From NCBI GenBank assembly GCA_037976565.1, contig CP137674.1:34440618-34504617 (forward strand): a DNA stretch of 64,000 nucleotides. Direction: 5' to 3'. The stretch's first letter is position 1. Each line of letters opens with the position of its first letter. A program made the position numbers and the translations under genes. A model generated the notes under the pieces. It saw only the letters and a list, made by a program, of their open reading frames with translations. It was not told where the DNA came from and did not search any database. This stretch comes from Mesocentrotus franciscanus (lineage: Eukaryota; Echinodermata; Echinoidea; Camarodonta; Strongylocentrotidae). Shown one piece after another: positions 10,455 through 25,400 of this stretch.

Positions 10455-13400
10455 GTAAGCGAATACAGTTGTAAGACACGGTAATCTCCTGATGTCATAG
10501 ATATACATACATGAAGCATTATGTTTTTTATATGGCGAATGGCGGTTATCATTTCAGCAGTTTACTTAAAACGCTGATAATAACTGGGTTTCAAATTGGC
10601 TTGGTCTAATAATTGATTAAAATTATGGTGGTGTAAACAGCGTTTGGATGATGTTTCGCATATAAGCTCTTACATTAAAACCATTTTCCTTTTTGTTTAA
10701 TGTACATGAACGTCATAGCGGAAAATTACGGAATTTTGGTCGATTTAAGCTCTCTGATCTAGATGCTGCTTATACGGTCTGATCTTTTTCATTCCTTCCT
10801 TGATTAATGTTGATCGATTTTCACAGGTGTTCATCTGTTTGATTTTCAGCATGGGCATCTGTTTATATATCTACCACTAGTAGAGGATATACAAGTACAG
10901 AGACTGGTAACCCTTTTTTTGAGTGCTACAGGAGTTCTCCTTATTTGACTGCTGATGTGTCTAAAGGGAGGTATGTCTATGTATACAATGATAGGCTCCC
11001 ACCAGCTACACCAGTTAATCCAGCTAATGCTGATCCGCCAGACAGTATCATCTTCACTGCTGGTGATCCACCAAATCAAGCCTACAGAATAAATCTTGAG
11101 ACAACCGATCACAGGTCGTATGGTGCCTTCTACTGTGCTGCATCCCTGAATAGAGAACGCTCAGTTGTACCGACAGTGTTCTTGAGATCTGATGGTAATT
11201 AGAAATAATCGTTCATCGTATTCAGACGATAATTGATAAGAGAAGCCTTGCGACTCTAGCTACCAATTTTCTCTTTTTTTCCCTTTGATTTTTTTCAAAG
11301 TCCTGCATGCTTATTGTATAGCATATTGAAGCATGCTTACTGTTATTGACTTTGGAACAGCATGAATAGTATACAAATAACGCACGGTAGCGAGTGCATT
11401 CAGGGCCAAATAATGCACGAAGTGCGAGAATTAAGAGCCCCTGGATATACCGCACCGAGGTCCGCAGGACCGAGTGCGGTATATCCAGGTGGCGAGTCGA
11501 GCACAGAGTGCATTATTTCGGCCCACAAATGCACGAGCAAACGTACAGACTAATAAACGTATAAACTAATTAATGAGGGGGTTTTGATTTGTGATGGTTG
11601 ATGCGAATATTCTAGACTACTATATTTGTGTACAAAATGACTTTTAAAGGATCAACTTTTCCCTAGAGATAGAGCAAACGTCTTGTCCATCATTATAATT
11701 GGAACCAATTGCTACATGCCCCCCCCCCCGGTAGACAAAGTTTGTTCATTCACACAAGTTTAGAAAAGAAAGCATGTCTAGTCCGTTGGTTTTTTAAATT
11801 TCAAATTGATTTTTCTGTTTTCACTTTTAACAGCGAATTTTCTGTAAAGGGTTAATAAAATCATATATCTATTATTGTCTTTATATGAAAGTGAAGCTAA
11901 TTTACGACTGGTTTGATATTTTATTATAATTGATTATCACAGACATGGTTGTGTATTTAAAGAAAATTGTATATGAGCTGCCTGTGACATATATCAATGC
12001 TTCATCATTTAATTAATTTTACTATAAAATTGGAAATTTGAAAACATGACATTTATTCATTACAGTCAATTCTTACTCTCGTTCCTACCAAATTGGTGCA
12101 ATTCTCCTAAGCCACGTATTTTAAACAGTTTTGTAACATTTTAACACCTTAAATATTACTCTTTGTCAGTAATAATATTGTAGGATATTGCATTTTAATT
12201 AATTATAACAAGTATATATACCATAGGGGGGTTCTGCTGATTTTTGGGTTGTTTAATCTCTCATCACCATTTTCGAAATCTATACACAATTAAAGATGTT
12301 TCAATTGTAGCTTTGTTACGAGTGATTTGAGCTCTATGTGTTAACTTTTCGAATATGTTGATTATACTTAGTTTTTTAATAATATTATAACTTATCAATT
12401 TTATCTTTGCATGTATTCTCGTAAGCTTTATGTAATAATTATTTTAATATTGCTTTGTATTTCAAATGCTTTTATTGTAAACTGAATATAATTCGGCTCT
12501 CGGGCTGTTATTTTCAGTATTTTTGATAAAGCATTCAATAATAATAATAATGGTCATGATAGTTCGTCCATTTCGTTTTCAGCTAAGTTTGTGCCCACAA
12601 GTGGCAGGTTTTCAAAGACTGTCAACAAGGGGGATGTGAACGTTACGGTTGATTTTACTGAGGTTACTCCTAATGTGGGAAACAAGTACTGGAGGTTTAA
12701 TGGTACAACTGACCCTTCTGAAAGTATCTCTGCTGACACGATCTTTCAGGAATTGACTGTCTACACAATCATAGGAGAGGTAGATACCTCAAATGGTGGT
12801 GTTTATGAGCTTCATTTTGGAGGCGAGAGGGGATTGGCAAGAGCTGGACTTCTTAGACTGATCGTTAGAGGTAATTTGCAAATTGAGTCATTGTATTATT
12901 TTTGGGTATGGGAAAGCAATGTGAGGGTATTCGCGTTATTACCAATTTACCATCATGAGAATTCCACGTGCTTCTTTCAGAATAGTTTCCAACTAATTTA
13001 CTTATTTTCCAATTCATAAAAACAAAATTTCTATATATATTTTATGTTTCAACGTAATAGGTTTTGTAATATGCCTTTCAGCGTTGTCTACGAAGTCACA
13101 TTTCGACCGCACAGAAAAGTTCCCGCGAAATATCCATAACCTTTCAGTATTTAGGATCAGTTTAGGGATTGATTACCTTGTAATAATGTCGTAATATGGC
13201 TAAAAACCCGAATTGAATTGAATTGAGTTGAGTTGAATTGAATTAATTCAATTCAATATGCATGAATATTAAATTTACATTTAAGTTAACAGCTTCCTTC
13301 CTGTCCTCAAAAAAGAACTTGATGTGTGGTCCACAATTACCTTTAGCTGTTACTTATCAAAATTCGAGTATGAGAAATTTGGAGAGCCATCCCATTCATG

Positions 13401-16400
13401 AGACTTTATGTTTTGTGCTTCAACACTAACATAAAAAGAATGAAAAAGCTCACAATCTGTTTTCACCTTTCCCAGAACTCAGCCTTCTATTTGTGCACCA
13501 CTGACTTCTGTTATGAATATTTTCATTTCGGGGTGCATTTCTAAGGTAAGGGGCTCCAGCCTCCTGATTTGTTAATGGAGTCCCTATCCTAGCCAACCAA
13601 AATAATACCCCCCCCCCCCGAAGAGGGTCTAAGGGGCGCATGGCATGGTAACCATCCTAAAAGGCATGTTCTTCATAATTTGAATGGATTTTGGAGGTTG
13701 TAATATCGATAGTGATACATGTATTTATCCAATTAAGAGGGTTTGTTCAAGGCAGAGATACACGTGTAAGTTATGTAATTCAAGAGTACTCGTTGAAAGA
13801 GATTGTTCGAGGAAATTAGGTATCAAATGTTACCGTGTTATCGGTGTTTACATTTCAGTATGCCCTGCCGGTCGCTATGATGTATCTAGTGGATGTACCC
13901 AGATATGTCCATCATGTTACAATGGAGGAATCTGTCATGATCAAGACGGGATATGCATCTGTCCTCCAGGATTCCAGGGAGATGGATGTGAAATGGGTAA
14001 GATCTTAATATATATTTAATGATTGTGATGATTTTGCAAGACGGTTGCCCTAATATTGATACTCAATACTTAAAGCCCAAGTCCACTCCAAAAATAACTT
14101 ACTTTCAATAGAACCAGAAAAATCAGACAAACCAATCAAAAAAAGTTTGAGCAAAATCGGATAACTAATAAGAAAGTTATGAATTTTTTATGACAAACTT
14201 TGAAAATCACTACACAAATTGGCAACTCACTCATGAGTCTGTGACGTATGGTCCTCACTATCCACTAATTATTTTCTTTATATTGATAATATAAATTTCC
14301 TATTTTCACCCTAAGAATCTTATTTCTTCACACCAGCATCCAAGTTAGATTGTTAGTATGTTTTTGTGTGGATGCACAAATAAAGAGTAATTTTTGTCCA
14401 GTTAAATCATGAAAAATTGAATTTTGATAAACTATTTATATAAAAATCAATAATTATGAAATACAATATTCAGAAAATAGTATCAATTCTTCAAAATTCA
14501 TAAAAGTTTTTGGGAAATGTCATGCACGCAATATGATACAAATCATATAACCTGGGCAAAGGCATGGGAAATCAAGTTTTGGGGATAAAAGGGAAATTAA
14601 TGGGATTAAACTATATAAAGCAATTGATAAGTTGTGAGGACATGACGTCACAAACTGATAACCATCTTGGCAATTTGTGTTGTGATTCTCATTGTTCCAT
14701 AGTTTTACATACTTTTTCAAAAATTCATAACTTTCTTATTAGTTATCCGATTTTGCTCAAACTTTCTTTGATTGGTTTGTCTGATTTTTTTTGCTTTTAT
14801 TGAAAGTAAGTTATTTTTGGAGTGGACTTGCCCTTTAAATAAAGGGTTGAGTTCTGGGGAGAGGTGGAAAATAATTTGTGAGCGTTTTCATTGTTATTAT
14901 TCAAGTGTGGAAGAACATCAGAGAAAAATGTTCCCTTAAAATGCCTTCATATTATAAATATGACATGTAACAGTTTAAAAATGAGGACTACATTTTTATG
15001 CCACATGTTTGTGTAGTCCCATGTACATCTTTCTGTGTACAGTGCTTGTTACTTCTACCAAGACTGGGCCAAATTTCTTATCATTTTGATGATTCCAGAA
15101 CCTTGCAGTACACACCAATACTTATATGCTAACATGATCAACTATTCCTGATCGATTCCACATCGTTCCTTTCGCAATGAAATCGTATGATCAGAACTCA
15201 ACTATATCTATAAAGGACAAAAACGAAATATCCTCATAACCTTTAGAGACGTCGGACCAGTAAGACTCATAGGACCAAAGACGAATAAACACAGTTTGTC
15301 CTACGTCCTAATGTACTGATGAAAACTGTAACCATATTCCGTATGGGAATACATTTCTTTTTTTATTGGCACTTCTTTGAGATGCTTATTATTATTTGGG
15401 TAGGTAGTTTCTTTTAAACTACATGTTTATGTCTATCAAATGAACTATAAATCTATAAATCGATAGTACTTTTATCTTCGTATATCTATAATGAAAATAA
15501 GTCGTTACTACAATGAAATTTATTTTGTATTTTCATATTCACATCAAATATGCAGCTTGCGGTTTAAATCGCTTCGGTCGTTATTTCAAGTACAGATGTG
15601 ATCAGAGCCCTGATCATCTCATATCCCTAATCATCAATCCACCCCGTATTACGATTCTGTGTGCTTCTATGGAATGTAATGAGAATTAATAGGTAGGGTC
15701 ATTGAAATTAAATTTATCCAAATCTAAATTTGTGCATGTATGCTGTTGTCAATTTAAAAACTTACAAATTAAAAAATAATCTTTATCTTCTTTGTCTACA
15801 ACACTATATCTAGCATGCGGTGGAAATCGCTATGGTCGTAATTGCGAGTATAGATGTGACTACGGGATTTCAGATAATAGGACAGCATGTAGTGGACTTC
15901 AGGTTTGTGTGCCTGATCCCTATGGATGCTCATGTACACCAGGATACAAAGGATTGGACTGTACTACAGGTATCTAACTAATAGAAGGAAGTGAAAAACT
16001 GACAACAAGGCAATGTCATGGAACATTGATCTTTACTAATTTGGCACGACTCGATATTTGCTCAAAAACCTCAAATCTTTTTCATAAATTAAATTCAATG
16101 AAAGATTAATAATAATAATAGTAATAATAATGATAATAACAATAATGTGTTTTGTTTACCCAGTGTACCCTTATCAGTATTTATACTGTTCTCCCTGAGG
16201 GCCCTGCAATCATATTATTTATTATGTAAACATTCAAATACAAACAATAATATACAAAAATATTGTGAGATAAATCCGTCGCGGCTAAAAGCCGAATTGC
16301 GGAACAAATGAAAAGATTGAAAACATCAAGAACAAGTAAATAAGAAAAGAAAATCAAGTATTTCTAGTAAAATTAAAAACTTAAAGCTCACATAATATGC

Positions 16401-19400
16401 ATACAATGATTGTTAAAAATAATAATGTACTATATCGTATGGTTGTATTTTGCAATCGAAAGTATAAGGTTTTTAGACTTATCTTGAGAGAGAAAGAGAG
16501 AAAAATATACTCAGTATGTCAGGAAGATAAGAAGAAAAGAGTAAAGAGTAAAGGGGTAGATGTGACAAGGGAGACAGGGAGTGTGTAAGAGAGAGATGGG
16601 GGAGGGGGATATCCTTACCCTTGTCATTACTACCAAGATTTGTCTTTCTATATTATTGTTGTTATGCGTTTATATTTTGGTGTTTAAATTAATTGGCTGT
16701 ACAATCTATTGTGTTTGAAAATTTCTACTTTTTTCTTGTTCAACATGTATTAGAATGTAATCAAAGTGAGTTTGGAGCTAGTTGTACGGAGACATGTCAC
16801 TGTGTATCAGGAGAGTGTGATCGATTTACTGGAGTCTGTACAGGAAGCTCTACTGAATGTGAACCAGGGTGGACAGGAACCAATTGTCAAGGCAAGTTTA
16901 ACAATTGATTTAGGGGTTTTACTAACATTTGCTAAAGCTTCATTAATGTACCTACATTGTATTCAATATTTAGGTTATAGTTTTAATTTCTTTGTCCCTG
17001 TTACACCAACATGCCGCAGCCTATTGTTAAACTTGCAAAAAGGTCAGAATGAATTCAATGAAGTCTCTGAAAACAGTCAAAGTTTGAAGAAGTCATGTAT
17101 TTCTGAAACGTGTTGCCTTGTGGAAAGGGTTCTGAAGTCGAATATCTTAATATCGGTTTCTTGATAAATCGTTCTTTTTTTAAATCTATTTTATGATTTT
17201 CCCATCCTTCAAATGATTTGATACATTTTATATTAAACTTAACCTATACTGGAGCTAAATCTGTTGATTCTAAGCTCACGATTAACTCAGAGTGAAACCA
17301 ACTGAAAATGCGCTTAAATGCACCTGGGTCGATCACACCTTTTCCAAGCAATGTTAAACACCGAACAATGATCGCACCTGGGATCTCTCGTTTTGAGAGT
17401 CAACAGCAATCACCAACCATGCCACTCTCTAAGAGGATCTGAGACATTATGTGCATGGCTCTGAATAGAGCAATCCCACCGCATTTTTAATTCTTATAAA
17501 ATAATTGGTGAGGTTCTATTCAATCGGATGGCACTAAAAAAAATGACAATGATGAGCTGTGGATAATTTCGAAAATCTCTCGAAAACTAGTTGGCGCAAA
17601 AATTGTCTTGAACAGGAAGAAATAGCATATCCAGCATCAATTGCAGTTGCTTTGTTAACTATCAATAATTGATTTGAAACATAAGGTTTATCTTTGACCT
17701 TACATCTGATCTAGGCCTACTAGCCCCAAATTTAATTGGATCATCTTCCGATAGTAATACTTTCACAATGTTTGAAGCTCATACATCAAGAAGTTCATGA
17801 CATATTGTGATAGCAAAACTAAAACCTGTAATTTCATAAGTTGACCTCTGTGACCTTTGACCTTTGACCTAGTTACTCCAAAATATATTTAGATCTCCTT
17901 ATAAAGATGATACATAGTATCAACAAGTTTGACCCTCATATCACTAGTTCTTGAGATATCGCGATAACGAGAAAGTGGGACGGACGGATGGACGATCAAC
18001 CCGAAAGCAATGCCTCCGGCACCACCTTCGGTGGGCGGAGGCTTACAAATTTAGGGGATATTTTCAAAGTGTGTACTTTTTTATGCGCACTGTATATAAC
18101 ATATATAGGCTATAAATATTTATATATACTATACATGTATTACTGAATATACAACCAACCAATGCCACAATGCTTCCACTTTCTCCTTAATTACCAAGAT
18201 TATGGAAAGGTCATATAGTTATCTGCGGAAGTTTTTGATATCATATTGTGCTTATGATATCCCATAACCAGTTATACTTTGATATTTTGACAGGTAGCAG
18301 TATGGAAATATTACTCGCAAGCAAAAAGAGGAATAAGAGAAACAAAAGAGAAAACTGTTAATTTGATTGACGGATTTTTGTTTACCCATGTACATCTTGA
18401 TAAACCGTACTGTTTTGTGTTTTCAGACTTGATGAATTATGATAGTAAATAATGATGTATCAGCTGCAATATATAAATCTCTGAAGTCCATATGACTATG
18501 TTAGGATTGAAAATGTTATGGCACGTATTCAACCCTGTTTTGGGGGATACTCGCATTAACTCTTGTATTAACTCTTGATATCTACAGAATGCATGATTGG
18601 AAGATATGGTCCCAACTGTGAGCGTAAGTATAATCTTTAGTGATTTGTAGTTATGATGTGACTGGTGTGTCTACTAGTTGATCTCTGCTAATGATGTTTA
18701 AAACATCGCTTAAAATTAGTCCTTAAATATAAAGCTGAGTTCTGGTCATGCGATTGCATGTGGAATCGATCAGAAGAAAAGTTGATCATGTAGCATATAA
18801 GTATTGGTGTGTACTGCAAGGTTCTGGAGTCATCAAATGATAAGAAATTTGGCCCAGTCTTGGTAAAGTAACAAGTACTGTACACAGAAAGATGTATATT
18901 GGACTACACAAACATGTGGCATATAAATCGGGCCTCATTTTTAAGCTGTTACTTGTCATATTTAGAATATGAAGGCATTTGAAGAGCCATGCTTTTCAGG
19001 GAACATTTTTTCTCTGATGTTCTTCCACACTTGCATAATAACATTGATAACGCTCACAAATTATTTTTTCATCTCTCCCCAGAACGCAACCTTCTCTTTA
19101 AACATTCAAATACAAAATTTAAAATATAAAATTAATCCTTAAACAATCAAATTATAATTGTAAAATTTAAAATTATTCCTTAAATATTCAAATTATAATT
19201 TTTAAAATGTTGGGGAGGTAATTAGAATGACTATCTCCTGAAACCTTATCTTGCATAACCGCAGTCAGTTTATCTTTCTTTTTCATTTTATAGCTTTCAC
19301 TGTTGAATATGAAAAGACTAACAAGGGACAGCAGAACAATTTCGTCTGTTGCCTGGAAGGTGGGAATCTCATCTCCACGGCTCCAGTGGTCAATCTCTAC

Positions 19401-22400
19401 AGGAAATTCGGCAGTGGAAATTATACACAAGAAAACATAATACCAAATGGGAATAGAGCCTTCCGAAATGCGGAGTTTCTATTTCTCGTGCTTGATGTGA
19501 AAGTTGGAGAAATATTTGTCAGCTCTCTCTCTGATGTGAACAACTTCTTTAGTAACACTCTCACTGCTGATGGGGAATTTAGTAAGTAGAATGTTCTGTC
19601 CAGTGCCCAAGGAACACTCTACGGAAATAAATACTTTTGACATTTTGTTTGTACCTTCGAGCATTACATCTCATTATGCTCTCAACTTTAAGCTTACCGA
19701 ACTGGAGATCACAACATTTGTTCAGCTCTTTTTCAACTAAATGTGGGGTCTTTTGAACCATAAGACATCTTGTATTACCTTTATTTTAATTTCTTTTCGA
19801 TGAATAGGTTAATAAAAGCTAAATGCACTACATGAGTAATTAATTTTGTTCAAACATTTTGTGCCCTTTTCATTCATCTCTCTGTGTTCCATGTCAGTCA
19901 TTTCTTGAACTATTGTTAGCGGGGTTTTGTAATCAGATCATCGGGCAATATCTTAATGGTCTCACCAAATGACATGGAAATTAAATTTTTATCTGCCTTC
20001 TTTGCTAAATGTCTATTTGCTTTTAAACTGTTATTATGTTATTTGTTTATGTTGATGTAAACACTTAAACCTGAATAATTTAAACCTCGGCTGCTTTCAC
20101 GTAAGATGATAGGCCTCCATTGATAAACGAGTATTAAATTGATTTTATTTCATTTTATCTTATAGCCCAGCCTGAACTCCCAAATCCACCTGTTGTGAGT
20201 GGAGCAACCAATGACTCAGTTACTCTGATGTGGGATGCCTGGGATGCATCAACAGATATAGGTGATCCTCCTCTTGTCGGTTACCGTGTCTACTACAGGA
20301 ACAACCCACAAGAAGTATATCAAGAAGTTATCAGGTCCGACCGCCTAGCACCATCTGAAACAGTGACTGGTCTAAGTCCAGATACAGACTACTGTTTGGT
20401 GTAGCAGCAGTCAGACCTGGAGTAGGAGGCCAGGGACGCCGATTGGACGTAGAAGGGACCACCCAATGTTCACGTAAGTTTTTAATGCTCTATATAATCT
20501 GAGATTAAAAAAAAAAATTATGTAGCATGTTCAGCTTTCTTTAGTAAGGTATATCCAATGTGTTTTTACATTGTGACTTAATACTATATACACTGCATCT
20601 TTATTTGAAACTTTATCCTGCCATGTATGCATCCATTTTCCATTTATTTAATCTGAAGAAAATATTAACTAATGATATATTTATTAAAATTCTTTTGTCT
20701 GATTTTGTATGGATCAGCAATTTATATTAACAGAAATATTCTCAAATTATAAGATTATTGAATGTCTTAGGAAAAAAAAACTACCAGAAATCACTTATGT
20801 GTTCGCAATATCAGTGAATTTGTTCAATGACATTTAAACATCTAGTCTCATACTTCGTAAGCCTATTTATATGAAGATGATTGTCTCAAAACAATATCAA
20901 CTAGATTCATCTTTCACAGGTAGGTTAAAACACAGGTGTGCGTTAACCTTTTCAGTACCATAAATAGGCAGGTTTGTACAAAGAAACGATCATTTAGGCA
21001 GTCAGTTTAATATATGTAGTTTGCATTCTGACTATGAAATACAGTTATTCTTATCAGGTGAATGAAATAGTTTGTATCGAGGCACTTCACAAAGACGTAT
21101 GCATTAAATTTGGTTACATTACGAATGTTGACAAAAAAAGTAGAATAATTTGTCTTATTTTCTTGAAACTCAAAACAGGCTCATGACTTGTGAAGTTGTT
21201 AATGAACTGTTTGTATTTACAAACAATTGAAGACCAAATCATGATGAAAATTCCCCTCATAACATCTTTGATGCAGGTACAGCTTTTAAACTTCATGGCA
21301 ATATATTGTCTAGTGCAGTAAACCACTAGATAAGGAATTAAAAATGTTTTAATATAACAAATATTTGATCTTATGTTTATTGTGCATGTAGCTCCTAGTG
21401 AAGGTCCGTCATCCGTTTACATCACTAAGGGGACTAGACCTGGAGAAATCTTGGTATCTTGGGAGGTAGGCTAATTTATCATTCAAGATGTGTTGAGCAC
21501 GAGTAGTTTAATCTTTTGATTAGACATGTGAAGGTTTTTGGTTCAAGCCCCGGCATGGCTCTAATGTCCTAGCTTGGCAGGACATTTATCTACATTTGCC
21601 ATTCTCGACCCAGGTGTCAAATTAAACCGGGTATGAAGGAATTCCTTGAATGCTGGGAGCATTGAAATTGATAACCTGACGAGAACCTGGTGTATTTGAG
21701 CACTATAAAATTGTCAAATATAAGAAGTATATCAGTGAAGTGATTCACTGATTTTAATCCCCTAACGGTGATTTTGAAGTCCTCAAAAACTTATCTAAAA
21801 AATGTTCTGTAGTAGAGTTTATGAAAGTATGTTCACAATTTGTGGTGTAAAAAACACTACCAGTTGCAAAATTCAGATTTAAAAAGAGAAATGACTGTAA
21901 CTTTCCTAATAATGAATATATTGCTAACATACTTTAAGGAAATTTTTCAATTATGATTTTTACAACATTTTGAACCTTTTAACCCTAATAAGGCCGGGCT
22001 ATTTGAGTTCTTAATACGGCCGGGGGCCATTATGGCCCCCTTAGATCTCGGCCGTGAAACGGCCGATCGCCGCGAAAATTTGCATGCATGTCAAGTGAAG
22101 TGTATAGAATAATATAGCAATTTCAATTTTTTGAAAAAATTACTCATTTGCATATTTATGGTAAATTATGCAAATAAGGTCCAAAATTCATATTTTTACC
22201 CATAAATCATATATTCTTCATATTTAAGCTTTCTTTTCCACTCCATATATTTGTTAGACCATTTGGAATAATAATACGAAAAAAACATTTGGAAAGCTAG
22301 GTTATTCCTTATGTTATCTCTTGTTTTGATAATTTCTTATGTATTTCATTGTTTTTTTAACTTATGTATTTCATTGTTTTTGTTGTTTTATTTCATTTCT

Positions 22401-25400
22401 AACTATAATTTAACTATTTTGACCCCAAAACAAACACCTAAACTTTAAACAAGACCAAATAACCAATGTTTTATCTCTTTTAGGAAAAATGATATTTCCA
22501 TATGTTTTGTACACAAATCACGAAAATGAGCGATTTTCGGGCCGACATGTAAAGACAAAAGGTCACGTGACTTTGTAACGGTAGGTCCGATTTTCAAAAA
22601 AATTGTTTTAAAAGATGCGCAAGACTCGAAAGAATAAAGTCATGAAGCGGCGGGGCGTCATCCGTATGCGTTCCGGAACAATCAGAAAAATCGCGGAAGG
22701 GGCCATGATGGCCCCCGGCCTTATTAGGGTTAAAAGTTTTGAGTTTTTCACCTCCCAAATCCCTGCAACAGCAAATTCAGTACTCCGGAATGTGAATGGA
22801 GTATAGTGTTGATCAGGATACAGCTATATTTTGTCTTCCTGGAAGAGACATGGATAAACTACAAAGCCTCTTTCCATGGGAAATATTATATTATTTATGT
22901 AACAATTAAATTAAAGGCTATGATTTACAATTTTTGAATTTTGTAAGGCTTTGGTATCTTTTTATCTCGTAGAATCCTTCACCCGATGCTTCTAACTGTG
23001 CCAGTGGAGTGGGAGGAATTCGCATTTACTTCACCCGGTCTGACATCCAGTCTGCGATCTCAAAGAGGGCGGCTGACCCCAATGAGAACTCCATCGATAT
23101 TTCGTTAACGTCTGAATACACCCTGACCCTTGAACCGTACTCCCAGTATCTCATCCAGGTTGTAGTCTACAATAAAGACTCTGAGACACCAAGAGGAGAG
23201 GGCTTTACACAGATCACAGAGGAAATGCGTAAGAGGAAAAACAGCATATTTTATAAACAAGCATGAAATGAGAATACATGTATGTGAAGTCGTAAAATGA
23301 AATTACATGCACAAATAATTGCCAAATGTAATGATACTGCAGGAGGTATGCATGTCTATTAACATGTTTTAAAGGTTTAATAAGATCATTTCTAAACATT
23401 ATAAAACTGAAAAGGGACAACCATGCATGTCTCTTTATAGGTCTAGTAAGATCCTACATTAAGATCACATAATTTTCTGTGTATCCTATGTTTTATAGTT
23501 ATGTCGTTTGTTGTGTCTGTGTTCTTGTAGTCTTGCATAAACTTGAAGGGGATTAAACTTGAGCTTGAGTGTTTGTGAATCTTAAGTATAAATACAAAAA
23601 CAATGATTCAACAAATGAGTAGATAAGTATGAAAGATAGCATTTAAGCCTCGGTCACAAATGTCATTACGAACGGCTACGAACGCCGTACGAACGATTTT
23701 CAGACAATGGAAATTCGGGAAGACAATGGAAAAACAGGGAGATTCGTACGAAATTATCGTTCGTACGGACCTTTATGACCGTAGCAATAATAACATGGCC
23801 ATTCGACTGTAACTTCTGTCAAGTTTAGAAAACATTATAGAAAATAAAATTTTGACTCTTTTTAGTAAACAAACTCAAACTCAAAAGAGTGAAAGGCCCC
23901 AAGACCAAGTTTTGAGTTGCGAATCTTGTTATGAAAGTGAGAGATATATCACTCATATAACATCTGACAACTTTCTTGGATTTTTCTTTGTCTATAATCA
24001 AAATGACAAAATTAGCTTTTGAACTGCATTAACCGTTTTTTCAAACTAAGAAACGAAATACAACAAGATTTATGCTTCCACAAATCCAGGAATAAGATTT
24101 ATGATTTTATGCCTTTCGAGCATGTTCTTTAATCAGATAATTTCCATACTTCTTATCAATGTTTTTTTGTTTTCGTATCTAGTTGCCCCTGCACCCACTG
24201 TTACTGTTGAAGCCACCTCCGAAACTGTAACTGTGCGCTGGGATGCTGCAAGCCCGGCTCACCTCAACGGAGATGTACAGGGATACCAACTCAGATACAC
24301 CCGGACAAAACCAGAACCACTTAATCCAGTAACTGTTACCAAAGAAACCAATCAACTTACGGGTAACAAGTATGTGATTACCGAAGGAGTGACAAAAGAA
24401 AGTGAATTTGAAATTGAGGTAAAGTTCTTAAATGCTGTCTCAAAGTAAAGGAATTTGGAGAAAGTAATAATTAAAGTAATACTTGACTTGTTGAGGGCCA
24501 TGGACAACCAAAATAGATTGCCTCGAGAAAAAAAAATCATCATTAGAATTACTGATTTAGCTGTATGCAATTGTATGAATTAGGCAAATTCTACTTTTTT
24601 GTGGTAGTACCATTTCTTGCAATCAAATATTGTTTACTACCTGTAAGAAGGCCATACAAGTTATGTACTGTCAATAACAGTAAAGGTCTTCTTGTAGACA
24701 GCTTGATGATATGTTGGTTTATGTTAAAGGTACTATGTCCCATTTGAAGGCCCAAAAAATGAAAAGGTCGAATTCCAACGGCATTTAAAAGATAATACTA
24801 ATTTAGAACTTCCCTCAAAACGAAAAGGCTAGAAAATGTCTTTTTGTGAGAAAATAACGACCGTTAGTTGTCGAATCGAATTTAGGATTTGCAGTCCTTT
24901 TATTAAATTGTATGATTTTCAGACCCTTGTACCGAATGGTCGTACGTTTTGTGCTGCGCAAAGATTCTATCAGTTTAATTTTGGCCATTACAAGAAGTGG
25001 GTTATTGATGTAGACAAATGCTCATGTACCCTTTACAGCTCATTTTTTGTGTGTTATTACCAAAGAAAAAAAAGTAAGTCATTCACTAAATAGCATCTGA
25101 CAGTGAAGTCTAGAAGGTAAACGGGTTTCCTTGCATACTTTGAATACTAAGACAGTGCTAACGTTTAGATTTCACATATAGGACATACGGTGTCATATTC
25201 ATAATTCCTGCAAACTTCTAGCGAATTCGATGTTGGCTGTAAAGGGATACACTACCTTTAATAACGTTAATATATTCCAGATGCCGGGAATGATTGATAT
25301 AAATTTTAATTCATTTTTTAAATATCATCCCCTTTTCATCCCTCTTTTCTTCAGGTTCGAGTTTTGAATGGAGCTGGATACGGTGAATGGTCACCTTTAA

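Noticed and set aside
17290..17445. tRNA-like sequence on the minus strand (GGCATGGTTGGTGATTGCTG, then GATCCCAGGTGCGATCA)
   Set aside because: B box is weak and stems are not convincing; too uncertain to annotate.
24836..25093. ORF of 85 codons, also repeated at 27371-27613 and inverted at 32744-32983
   Set aside because: It lies inside the TTAA MITE family; the repeat explains the shared ORF, and no domain is seen.
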